Shown in pieces: positions 8,676-18,619 of a DNA stretch of 64,000 nucleotides (the stretch's first letter is position 1; every line of letters begins with the position of its first letter). Under the pieces are notes generated by a model that saw only the letters and a list, made by a program, of their open reading frames with translations, was not told where the DNA came from and made no database searches. The position numbers and the translations under genes are program-made. Origin of the DNA: Bradysia coprophila (Eukaryota > Arthropoda > Insecta > Diptera > Sciaridae); the NCBI RefSeq assembly GCF_014529535.1, contig NW_023503493.1:1798001-1862000 (forward strand), read 5' to 3'.

Positions 8676-11233
8676 ATGGGCAAAATGGAAAAATCATTAA
8701 TTCTAAATTCTTATATAAGACGTCGGAAGTGTAATGAGAAGACGGAAGTCTGTGAAAAGAAGAAGAAACAGGAGGCATTGAGACGGGTGAGTGAGACTAA
8801 TTTGAATGCAATTTGGTGTGTAACCAGTGCGAGCGTGAAATTCAATTTTTTTTTTTCATTTTTATTACTCAGCGCGTTGCGTTTCGCTTGCTTGTGTTTC
8901 GTTGTATGTGTTGTGTATGTGTGTGAGTCTGTTTTTGTTTATTGTTTCCAAAAACCAGTTTTCGTTTGTTTTTTGTGTGTGGAACATTTCATTATCACCG
9001 CTACTCGAGATGCTTATCCCCCAAAGAAAAAACTTTCCGCTGACCAATGTCTCCGTCATGTCCCCAGGTATCGAAAATACTCCGAAAATGCGAAACCCTG
9101 CGCACCATCGAAGAAAGCCGAATCCTGGACTCAGCCACCGACATTGTCAAGCAAATTCTGAAGCGGAAAAATCGCCTGCTCCAGAGCAAGGAGCGCGTAC
9201 TCGAAAAGGAGGATCCATCGGAGACGATCGACGAGAAGGCACGTAAACTCGCCGAAGTGATTTCGCGAGCCAGACATTTGGTCTGTTACACCGGAGCTGG
9301 TATCAGCACATCGGCCCGCATACCCGACTATCGTGGCAGTCAAGGCATATGGACGTTACTGCAACAAGGTAAAGAGATCGGTCAGCATGATCTGTCATTG
9401 GCGGAACCAACGTACACGCATATGGCTCTGTATGAGCTGCATCGTCGCAACATCCTTCGCTACGTCCTGTCGCAGAATTGTGATGGGCTTCATTTGCGAT
9501 CCGGTCTACCCAGAAAATCGTTGTCCGAAGTGCACGGTAACATGTACGTGGAAGTGTGTAAGAATTGCAAACCGAACGTGGAATACTGGAGACTGTTCGA
9601 CACCACCGAATTTACGGCAAGATATTATCACAAAACGAATCGTCGGTGCCATATGTGTGGAACGGCGTTAGTCGACACAATTGTCCATTTCGGCGAAAGG
9701 GGCAGCCTGAAGTGGCCGTTGAATTGGGACAATGCCATCCATCATGCCGACAAAGCCGATGTCATTTTGTGCTTGGGCTCCAGTCTCAAAGTGCTGAAGA
9801 AGTATCCGTGGCTGTGGTCGATGGAACGGCCGAAAAGTAAGCGGCCGAAAATTTACATTGTCAATCTGCAATGGACACCGAAAGACGGCACCGCAACCAT
9901 GAAAATCAACGGAAAATGTGATGAGGTCATGCAAATGGTTATGAAGTACATGAACGTCACCGTACCGGAATACAATCGCCGAACGGATCCGATATTTGCA
10001 CATGCTAGTCTGCTGGCGCCGGAAGAACTACACACAAGATCGCAGCCAATGTTACGGAGCCATAAAGACTTGAAGAGCGACAGCTGTGACGTGACAGACG
10101 ATTCGAACGATTGCAAAAGTCAAATCACCAAAAGCAGCAGTTGCGATGAGAGTGAACCGAAGACCGTGAAGCCTCTGCCAGATTTGATTCCGATTTCACA
10201 GATGGAATCGAAACGGTTCAACAGCACGAAAGACTGTGTAGAACCTAAGGACGGCGTAGATAATGTGTCACCTTTGTCATGTGATCGACTGCTGGAATTG
10301 AAGCCTACCGTTGGCGATGGAAAGACCACAGACCAAGAAGCTGATGCCGTAGATGCTCCAGATATTGAAGCAACTTCTTCGGATACTGGTTCCAGATCGA
10401 CTGACTTAGTGTCGGTAACAAATGATAAACTGCTGAATGTCAACACCCACGAAGCAGCTCAGGACAACGGTGCCACTGACTTACACGCCGAATTAAACTG
10501 TGATAAAACCCCGTCAATTGATCCATCCCTCGCCAATCCCACTTCAATGTCAAACGTCGAACCGAAAGTCGAAGACGAAAAATTACTCAAATTACCGCAA
10601 ATGTCCGATGGTGACGATCGGGCCAACGATTGCAACAGTATTAAAAGTCCTAGTCCAACAAAGTTAACCAGCCGTGGTGTGTGCCTGCTCAACAACGATA
10701 AAGGTAACCATTTGCACATTCCGCAATGTATACGGAAACCTCGACTTTCTTTTCGCCCTACAGATCGTTACAAGCACCTGATCGACTACTGCAAAGTAAT
10801 ATGCCGTTTACCCCACTGGTACGACGTGAATTATGCGTATTCCGGCTTGCACAGCATAATCTATCCACCGCCGACGGAAGTGGACATCTGGCGCACCGAC
10901 ATCATACCGATATTCCAATTGAATCGGTCCGATGCCGAATGTGACTTCTGCTTTGACAATTATGCCGAATACCAGTGCCAATTCTATCGACCGCAGACGA
11001 CCGATTTCGTGGTGACGTCGCGTCGCAAAGGCCGATTAGTGTTGTGTGAATGTTGTGATTATACGGATGAGTCGGACAGTGAAAATACTCTGGCGTATGG
11101 TGATGAGAAACGTGCCAAAGTGGAGAACGTCGAATTTAGCGGCAGCCAAGACGACAAGGAGTCGGTGAAAATTCAGGCCGGATGGTATGGCAAAGGCTAT
11201 CGGAAAATGTTTCGGCGCAAGAGACGTGCGTGA
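8676..11233 (+). CDS. Sirt7: NAD-dependent protein deacylase, sirtuin-7 type
   Basis: Exon 1 (8676-8786, ATG at 8676, basic KKKKQEALRR) joins in phase 0 to an exon starting at 9068 (cag|gtatcg). The join recreates the VSKILRKCE segment that corresponds to VSRILRK in human SIRT7. The catalytic core holds GAGIST and IPDYRG (NAD binding), QNCDGLH, catalytic His in SEVHGNMY, zinc ligands CKNC and CHMCGT, HFGERG, and LGSSLKVLKKYPWL. SIRT7 is a nuclear/nucleolar deacylase linked to rDNA transcription and H3K18. After the core comes a long Ser/Asp-rich, probably disordered stretch (about genomic 10020-10700) absent from the human protein. A further domain with CDFC and CECC cysteine pairs follows, then a basic C terminus whose GWYGKGYRKM resembles the human GGWFGRG tail. 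A 60-nt in-frame segment at 10704-10763 looks like an intron. Predicted length is 745 or 765 aa depending on that intron. Confidence 0.93.
8787..9067 (+). other. Intron 1 of Sirt7
   Basis: Donor GTGAGTGAG at 8787; acceptor ATGTCCCCAG ending at 9067. It is 281 nt, phase 0, and T-rich in the 3' half. An in-frame ATG at 9047 lies inside the intron and should not be taken as the start, because the exon 1 peptide matches the N terminus of animal SIRT7. Confidence 0.8.
10704..10763 (+). other. Probable 60-nt in-frame intron of Sirt7
   Basis: aaag|GTAACC ... CGACTTTCTTTTCGCCCTACAG|atcg has a donor, a strong pyrimidine tract and an acceptor. The length is a multiple of three with no stop, so splicing would delete 20 residues (KGNHLHIP...RPT region) without changing frame. 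It may be a constitutive or a retained intron; only transcripts can tell. Confidence 0.6.
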
Positions 11234-11393
11234 GGCGTTCCGGGTGAAGTAATTTTGCATTTAATTTAGGTTTAAGAAGTCACGAGGTCGTACGTTTGGA
11301 ATGAATCGCTTCCTCTTATGAATTAAAAAATCGATCGACTGCTCAACCCCGCTATTCAATCGGTTTCATTTCGCTCTACCTTTTTTTCTATCG

Positions 11394-11634
11394 GTCGATG
11401 TTAGATCGATTGTCGATGTTAGATCGATTGTCGATGTTAGATCGATTGTCGATGTTTGATCGATTGTCGATGTTTGATCGATTGTCGATGTTAGATCGAT
11501 TGTCCATGTTAGATCGATTGTCGATATTAGATCGATTGTCGATGTTAGATCGATTGTCGATGTTAGATCGATTGTCGATGTTAGATCGATTGTCGATGTT
11601 AGATCGATTGTCGATGTTAGATCGATTGTCCATG
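11394..11634. repeat. 18-bp minisatellite downstream of Sirt7
   Basis: About 13 tandem copies of atgttagatcgattgtcg with few substitutions (gtt/gta, tcg/tcc). Because 18 is a multiple of three, all phases without stops appear as open frames on both strands; these are artefacts, not genes. Confidence 0.97.
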
Positions 11635-11639
11635 TCACA

Positions 11640-12580
11640 CCGATGTTCGATGTTGACAGATTCTACTGTCTATTAGGTTGACATTCCTATGTTAAGTTTT
11701 GAGCTTAGTTTCAAGCTAATAAATCTGTAGCAGAGTGAGGTTTTACGACGAAAGAAGCTACAATTTAGGGGATCGGTTATACGCGATTGTCCCAGACTTA
11801 CACCTGAATATGACAGGTTCAGTTGCTTAGAAACAACTTTGAGACTCACTTGAAATATTTTCAAAAAGTATTTTTAGAGGTCACAAGAATCCTGATCAGG
11901 ATTAACTTCACTGACTTACTGGGCTGGTTTCAGGTCAGCTTGAAATCTATAAAATTCGGTTCAGTTCGTATCAGATTAAGGCAACCTAACCTTCTATATC
12001 AACCTGATCCTTGACCAATACGATTTTCAACCCATTTCCGACACTTGAGAATAGTTTTCTAATATTTCATCAGTCATTTTCACCTACTCCAGCTTACTCT
12101 TGAAGACATGTCCTTCATCTGTCCTTACGAAAAATACAGCCGTACCAGTTAACGTAGATTACCTGGAAACAAGGTTACCTGATCAGATTTTCAACTCTTT
12201 TATGTCAGTGAGAGGATAAACTGTCATGTAATGGTCAACTTTCGCATGAGACAGGCAATAAAAATATTTGTTTCATGTGTCAGACGCGATAATGTTGTTT
12301 TCTGAGGTGAAACAAATTCAATTTTTAAATTTGAAAAAGAAATTTTTCTCCACAAAAATTTATTCAATTCGCTGTCTCGTGACAGAATCTTTTGTTTGTT
12401 TGATGAACTCGCTTGTGAGCTTTTATTTTTCTTCGTTTTATTAAGCAAGCAAGCAAGCATGTACAGTTTTCCCTCCTAGGAATACATATGACATGAATAC
12501 ATCGCTTAGGAACTAAGTCAAAGATTGAACCGAAGACCGGAGTTCGAAACCCGGGTTTACTTTTTCTTTTCAAATTTTAT
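11640..12580. other. Intergenic; no gene seen
   Basis: AT-rich. Contains 'aggtcagcttgaaat.../caacctgatcc' words also found at 20.78-20.99 kb, and a short dispersed segment at 12228-12290 (taatggtcaactttcgcatg) that recurs at 18020-18060 (inverted) and 60118-60140. Confidence 0.4.
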
Positions 12581-12754
12581 TTTCAAAATGCGTGGGGTGT
12601 TCGTTTCGGACATGTACCAGTACTGCCGTAATTTGCATATGGGATTTAGTGAAAATTTTAAACAAAATAATTCTTTTAGTTTACTAAGTCTCTTTTGCAA
12701 ATTACCGCAGATTGGTCGAACAACTATTGTTCTTTCAAAGAAAAACATTTTTTG

Positions 12755-12800
12755 AAAGGACAATAGGTGTCCGACATATCCGGAAACTGGTGCCGCCACA
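12755..12800. repeat. Terminus-like fragment shared with the MITE at 28735
   Basis: CCGGAAACTGGTGCCGCCAC reads, in reverse complement, as the same TGGCGGyACCAGTTTcyGGA terminus seen at 28735. A clear partner end is not visible on the left, so only this end is called. Confidence 0.4.
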
Positions 12801-12840
12801 AAATAAGATTCTATCCAAACAGATCTCCTAAGTTAAAAAT

Positions 12841-13014
12841 GGGCGACGATTCTCGTGGTTCTGTAACTCCAAATATTCGTACCTTGATTCGTAGCCTCGA
12901 TTCTCATACATTTGTAACTTTAAGAATTCGTAATTTGACAGTTCTAATGACATTTTATGCACGTAACTGTCAAGTTACGAATATTTCTAGTTAACAATAA
13001 GAGAATCGTCGCCC
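12841..13014. mobile_element. MITE, family 'gacgattctc' (copy 2)
   Basis: Perfect 14-bp terminal inverted repeats GGGCGACGATTCTC / GAGAATCGTCGCCC. The interior shares AACTTTAAGAATTCGTA and GACATTTTATGCAC with copy 1 at 5842-5971. A third, weaker relative lies at about 13068-13228. Confidence 0.8.
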
Positions 13015-13739
13015 AGTTCCGTGTATAAAGTCCTATAAAGAATTGGTACGAATTCTTAAAACTTCGCTACGAGAATCTACGCCCTGGGCGCTAGTTCCAG
13101 TGAGTCTAACAATTCAAAACTTGACAGCTGTCACTTTATTACTAAGAGTGGTTCATACGATTCGTAACTTTTGGGGTGACAACACTGTCAAGTTTTCTAA
13201 TTCTTCAATTTATAAGAATCGCCGCCCTGAGCATAATTCAGTAAATATACAAAAGAAAAGAACGGAAATTGGACTGAGTTAAACCAATGATTTACAGATT
13301 TTAAGCGTTACATTATCCATCCTCTCATTCTACATCCATACGTAAATCCTCGTCTTGCAGCCCTCGCACCTCGTCCAAACAATCCATATACATGTATGAC
13401 TTAACTCAGTTCGTGTTCATTTAAATTCAAATTCGGATTTTTGAATTAATCCGATTTTCGATTTTATTTCGATATTCTAAAGCAAAATAAAATTACAAAA
13501 CAAAAAACAAGCAATGAAAGCAATGATGGCCTGTGTAAAGGAAGTAAACGACGACGTATTTTAAACAGTACATTAATAATGGTTGTGTTCAGTGAGATAA
13601 GATTTTTCTTTTTGTAAAATGATATTTCGACTAATTTTAAGTGTAAATTTAAGAAATTGTAATTGTTAAGACCAGCGGCAACTTTTTTTTTAATTTAATT
13701 TGATTTATAAACGCGTTTTTCGGAGAGTAACGGCTCTAT

Positions 13740-14857
13740 TAGGTTGGTTCGAATTTTACATTTCAATTTTAATTTTGAAACGCCTGACCCCTGGGTGCAT
13801 TTAGGATGGTCCAGAGAATCTTTTGTGGAAGAAACGTTTTTCTTTAAATTTGGTGTTTCCTTTCTGTATTCTGTCGATGGTTAAGTTGACAGCAGGTCAG
13901 TTCACAAGAAAAAATCAGGAGGGAACCAGAAAAATCGTCTGAATTCCCTGCAGTTCTATAGTTCTCGGATAGGGAGGATAGTAAACCATGAAGACGTCAT
14001 CTGTTTTTAGGAACTGACCTCTGATGACTTCGAAAAACCAAAAACCTTTGAAATGTCTAGTGTCTAGAGCAACAAAGTAAAAGAAACGTCCAGGCCTCGA
14101 CATTATTTTGGATGTGTAACTCCATACGCAGTCACAAAAAAAATTTCATCGACGAACAGTTGTTTGTCACATGAAAAAGCTTTCGTAAAAGTCAATTGCA
14201 ATTTTCCTGAGGAAAGTCGTCAGAAAACATCCCAAAAATGGAAATTTCCAAATCCGTGAACAGAATTCAAGGAGTGGGGAAGTAGTGATGAAATGTCTGT
14301 GCAAGAAACACTAGAACTAGTATCCCAAATTATAGTCTTCGTGCGTTTCATTGATCTAGAGAGAACTTAAAATCCCTATTAGAACAACCAGGACTTTTCC
14401 AGGACATATATCAGGCTCTTGAACATGGATCATGAAATCCCACCAAAAAAAGTTCTTCCATGAAATAACGGTGATGAGCCATACTTTCCAGAACGTGCGT
14501 CAATTTTATCCGTAATTCCACACTTTTTGTCGAAAAGCCATAGTCGGGAATGACGTTCATTGTCCCACCACACCAGAGACCTCGAACTCCAACCTACTCC
14601 GTGCCATTTAAAAGCTACTCTATTCAGTTCTATTAATTCTAGTCGATGGTAACCGCAATCATGTCAGAGAAATCATTCAGCGATAAATGCAATCTGACTA
14701 CTACCTCGATCCGAAAATCAAAAAATCGCTCTTGACGCATGGGAAAAACAAATTTAAAGGAAAATGTTTCTTCCGTAAAAGATTCTCTGGACAATCATGA
14801 CTGCAACCAGGGGTTAAGCGTTTTAAAATTGAATTGTAAAAATTCGGCCCAACCTAC
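13740..14857. mobile_element. ~1.1-kb fold-back element with ~120-bp inverted arms
   Basis: The left arm (AGGTTGGTTCGAATTTTACA ... CCAGAGAATCTTTTGTGGAAGAAACG, 13741-13835) is mirrored at 14760-14857. The interior contains 'gcagttctatagttctcggataggga' and 'aggaactgacctctgatgac', also seen (partly inverted) at 22.68-23.04 kb. No transposase frame is visible, so it is non-autonomous. Confidence 0.75.
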
Positions 14858-15011
14858 AGTTTAGTCGAGTGCGAGTGGTCCGGTTCGGTTCTAGCCATAA
14901 GTGCGCCAAAAATTTAAATATTTTCAACTGACAGTTGGACAGAATAACGCTGACGTCATTAAATAAATGTCAAAAACTAAGCGTTAAAATGACTTGCTAT
15001 GCAGTATCTTA

Positions 15012-15173
15012 CTGTGGATTTACATAGCAACGTAAAAGTGACAGATGCAATGTTTTTTAAATACTGCAACCCGAAATTCCATTCATAAAATTAAAATTAT
15101 GAATGAAATTTCGAGTTGCCGTATGAGAAAATTTTTGCATCTGTCACTTTTACGTTGCTATGTAAATCCACAG
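15012..15173. mobile_element. MITE with TTA target duplication (family H, copy 1)
   Basis: Ends CTGTGGATTTACATAGCAAC and its reverse complement, flanked by TTA on both sides (15009-15011, 15174-15176). The inverted arms cover nearly the whole 162 bp. The 3-bp TTA/TAA duplication is typical of PIF/Harbinger elements. A second copy with a nested insertion lies at 41985-42355. Confidence 0.85.
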
Positions 15174-15788
15174 TTAGAAGGCGCATTTACAGCGCGAGTT
15201 TTGTTCGTTATAAAAAGTTTTGATTTTGTTGTGGATGTGTGCTAAGATTGTAGACTGATAGGAATAGAACACACCGTATTGTCATGTTATAAAATGTTGA
15301 CGTCAGGTTGTATCATTCAAAATTGGCCCTCACACTCGACTAATTTTTCTGATTACAAAAATGCAACTCAAACATCACATTGTACACTTTTAAGCGGTCG
15401 CAGCCGGTGAATAAAATCACCGAAAAATTGGCCGCATTTATTCCCCCCGCCCTCCTTTATTTTCGTTAAATGAAGACTGATTCGATTCGATTAATTTTAA
15501 TTTGTAGTGTTCTAAGAGACGGTACAGATTTTTGATTTATTTACGTAAGCATTTTCTTTGTCAAACCCAGAGCCGTTAACAAAGATTTTTTTTTTAAATT
15601 AAAAATGATTTTGAAAGAAAATCTGACGAGTTTTCTCTTTGTAATTTAGGCCGTGAAGTTGTGCATTCATAGTCGAATAATAATAACAGATGGCGTTGCT
15701 TTCAATGTACTAGACAGAACAGAAACAACGCCACCTGTTATCATTTGTATGAAATTCATCGAACAACTTTCTCGTTGGTCATATCGCC

Positions 15789-18606
15789 TCACACTTCAAC
15801 CGGTGGCTCTTCTTCCTTCTTTTCCTTTTTCTTCGATCCACAGCATCGTTGAAACACACTGTCAATGAACTTTTGATAGAAGACCATCAAATTCAACAAA
15901 GCGACCACATATACTGTCAACGCCGACCGGTACAACTCGTCGTCTCGCGTACGAATAGCTTCTTTATCGCTTATCCAAATTACAATCAACAATGTGCCGA
16001 CAAACGGAAGCAATACCCACACCGACCATCCAATCACATTCAGAAGCGTCATCAGCGGTTTCGGCAAATTTTTCAAATTACATTTGGCGAACAGATCTAC
16101 ATCATCATCATCATCGGTGGTTGCTGGCTCTGTGGCGGCGTTTGTAGCTGGTGGTATTAATTCGACCTCATTAGTGGGTGACGCTGTTCGGTTCTCCGTT
16201 GTATTTCCAGCATTTTGATTGCGAAAGGGAAATGAATCATCAGGTTGACATTTCATGCATGCACAAAACAGTGCCGTACAGCCACAGACGAGGCAACAGC
16301 CACAGCATAGAAGAAATGGTAAGAGAAGTACGTCCATGACACCCTGTAATAGAAAATGAGAGACGCTCGTATGAAAATCGGTTGAAGGTCAATTTGAATC
16401 GTGTTGATTTTACGATAATGATTCCGATGATAGCTGCACGTCGCCAGGCGTAATAGTTCGAACACAGAATGTCAGCTGAAAATTTTTCATTTTCCGGTAT
16501 TGTTTCCACGCAAGCATGGTGTTCTTCCCATTTGTTGAGGTTCTTCAAATAAATTGCTGAAGTTATCAGCAGGGCGAGACCGAAAAGCTGTAGAAGGAAA
16601 AGTTTTACGGTTATACAGCAGTAAAGTTATATGAACGAAGGAAATGATGGTGGTGACCTATTTCAATTTAATATTCTTCTTATGACAGCACATACGAATC
16701 TATTGATTGTTTACGTACTGTACCCTACAATATGCTATAACGTAATGTTGCTATGTACGCATTTACTGCAGGCAAGGTCAAATATTGATTGTCGCACTAG
16801 GGCGGTAATGAATTTACATTATTGCACTTGTCCATTGCTCAATTGTTCTAGATGCACTAGATGCACTAAGAAACTAAGATTGTCGATTCGAGCAGAGGTT
16901 ACTCAATTAAATTTTCCATAATTTTTAGAACCTCCGCGCGTCCGCGGTATCTATAAAGTCTAAAGCCCTAAGCTCTATCGGTGTAAGTTACACCATGTAA
17001 CGCGTCGTTAACACATTATTGAGGTAATGAAAGCTAGAACCACACTCAACATAGTTAAGAAGCCACGAAGGACTTGGTGCTACAGCATTACTAACACCAG
17101 TTTCGGTGCTTATGGTTCTACGTTTTTAGACCATTTCACATTATATATACCAGTGGCACAGTGGAATATTACAGTACTGAAAGGGAATGGAAAGCATATG
17201 ATTGGGTAAGTGATTTCCCATAATTTTATAAAATTTCCTACTGGGAATTTCGTGGGAATCTCTAACTAATTTTGGGAAATTATCTCAAATTTTCGGATAT
17301 TAAGGGAAATTCAGTAAAATTCACTCAAATTCTCGTAAATTTCTGGAATTTTTCTTTAATTTGGAAAATTCTCGTAAACTTCAGATTTTTGCAAATTTTG
17401 GAAAATTGTTGAAAAAAGGGAAATTCTTTCAAATTCTGGGAAATTCTCGCAAACTTAAGGAAATTGTCGCAAAAAGTGAAATTCACAAAAAGGGAAATTT
17501 TCAGAATTTTCTGGAAACTTTCACAAAAAGAGAAATTCTCGCAAAAAAGGAAATTCGCAAAAAATAGAAATTTTCAGTAATTTCGGGAAATACTGTCAAA
17601 AATTTCTGTAAACTTTACCGAAAAGTGGAATTTTCGCAAAAAAAAGAAGTTTTCAGTAATATTGCGAAACTTTCACAAAAATTGAAATTCTTGCAAACTT
17701 CAGGAAATTTTCACAAACGGGAAATTCTCTCAAAAAGGGAAATTCGGAAAAAGGGAAATTTTAAGTAATTTCGGAAAATTCTAGCTGTAAGATAAATTCC
17801 CACAAATTTCGGAAAATTCTAGGAAACGAGAAATTCATGCAAATTTTGAAAATTTTCCCAAACTTCGCGAAATTCTTGCAACTTTAGAAAGTCAATTTCT
17901 TAAAAATATTTCCTGAATAAAGGGTCAATGCAAGTAGTTACTAAATTGACCAGGCAAATGAAGCACGTAATTGATTGACATTCTGCAAAGAGAGGAAAAT
18001 CTAGGGGAAACCAATTTATTGCCTGCCCCATGCGAAAATTGACTATTACACGGCTGTTTACTCCCTGCGAAAATGATCCATTACACTGGTGACATTTAGG
18101 GTTTATTTCACGTTGACAGTTCTTTCAAGTAAAATTTGCCAATGTCAACATGTCACCAACGCAATAGTAACTACTGTTGTAACAATACTGTTGTGACATG
18201 AATGCTGTTTTCGGGATCAATTTTTTAGGAGATTCTACTATTCGTCTAATCCCCAAAGCAAAACCTTATCGAGTGGGAGGTCTGTCTAGCATACATATCT
18301 GTTTTATAGCGCTATATAACAAAAGAGACATCCTATTCCTATATTATGGTATTTGCAACTCATCACACACACGACTATTGATCACTCCGTGTAACACATT
18401 TTATCATCACTAATGCCACAAATGGTAACAATTGTTATATTATAGGCGTTGACTGACTCTATTAACTCATACGTTTTCATTGTTTAATCATTCCGGTGTG
18501 TTTGAAACTCTGTTGATCGTTTTGTTCACATCACAAAATGTAACCCACTCACCGCAACATAAGTTGAAAATGATCTAGCACTGTCCTGTGTCGTTAATAT
18601 GCCCAT
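15789..18606 (-). CDS. Multi-pass membrane protein, family not recognised
   Basis: Three exons on the minus strand, 18606-18553 (ATG plus 17 codons, donor GTGAGTGG), 16587-16414 and 16343-15789, join in phase 0 with GT-AG borders. They give about 260 aa ending VEV-TGA. Hydrophobic segments lie near residues 17-36 (VALFGLALLITSAIYL), 67-105 (one or two passes), 170-195 (GWSVWVLLPFVGTLLIVIW) and 208-228 (LTVYVVALLNLMVF). The second segment ends in a cysteine cluster, CCGCCLVCGCTALFCACMKC, a candidate for palmitoylation. A loop between segments two and three has an acidic DDDDDVDLF stretch, and the cytosolic-looking tail is Lys/Glu-rich. I do not recognise the family and assign no function. The first exon is short and 2 kb from the second; it is supported by frame, donor and the hydrophobic segment it completes. 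Confidence 0.75.
17215..17900. repeat. Degenerate short tandem repeats in intron 1 of the membrane-protein gene
   Basis: Dozens of irregular copies of gggaaattctcgcaaa / ggaaattttcag-like units make up most of this stretch. It lies in the 1965-nt intron 16588-18552. No coding potential. Confidence 0.75.
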
Positions 18607-18619
18607 TGTTTCTCCTCAA

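Noticed and set aside
9047-9067. ATG at 9047 as the Sirt7 start
   Set aside because: It lies in the intron just before a good acceptor; the upstream exon restores the conserved N-terminal helix.
11366-11676. Open frames on both strands encoding repeats such as TIDLTS and MLDRLS
   Set aside because: They are produced by the 18-bp minisatellite, whose length is a multiple of three; no start context, splice site or homology.
12470-12560. Possible tRNA-like sequence (ggttcgaaacccggg-like motif)
   Set aside because: The T-arm-like word is present but no matching acceptor, D arm or anticodon stem can be formed.
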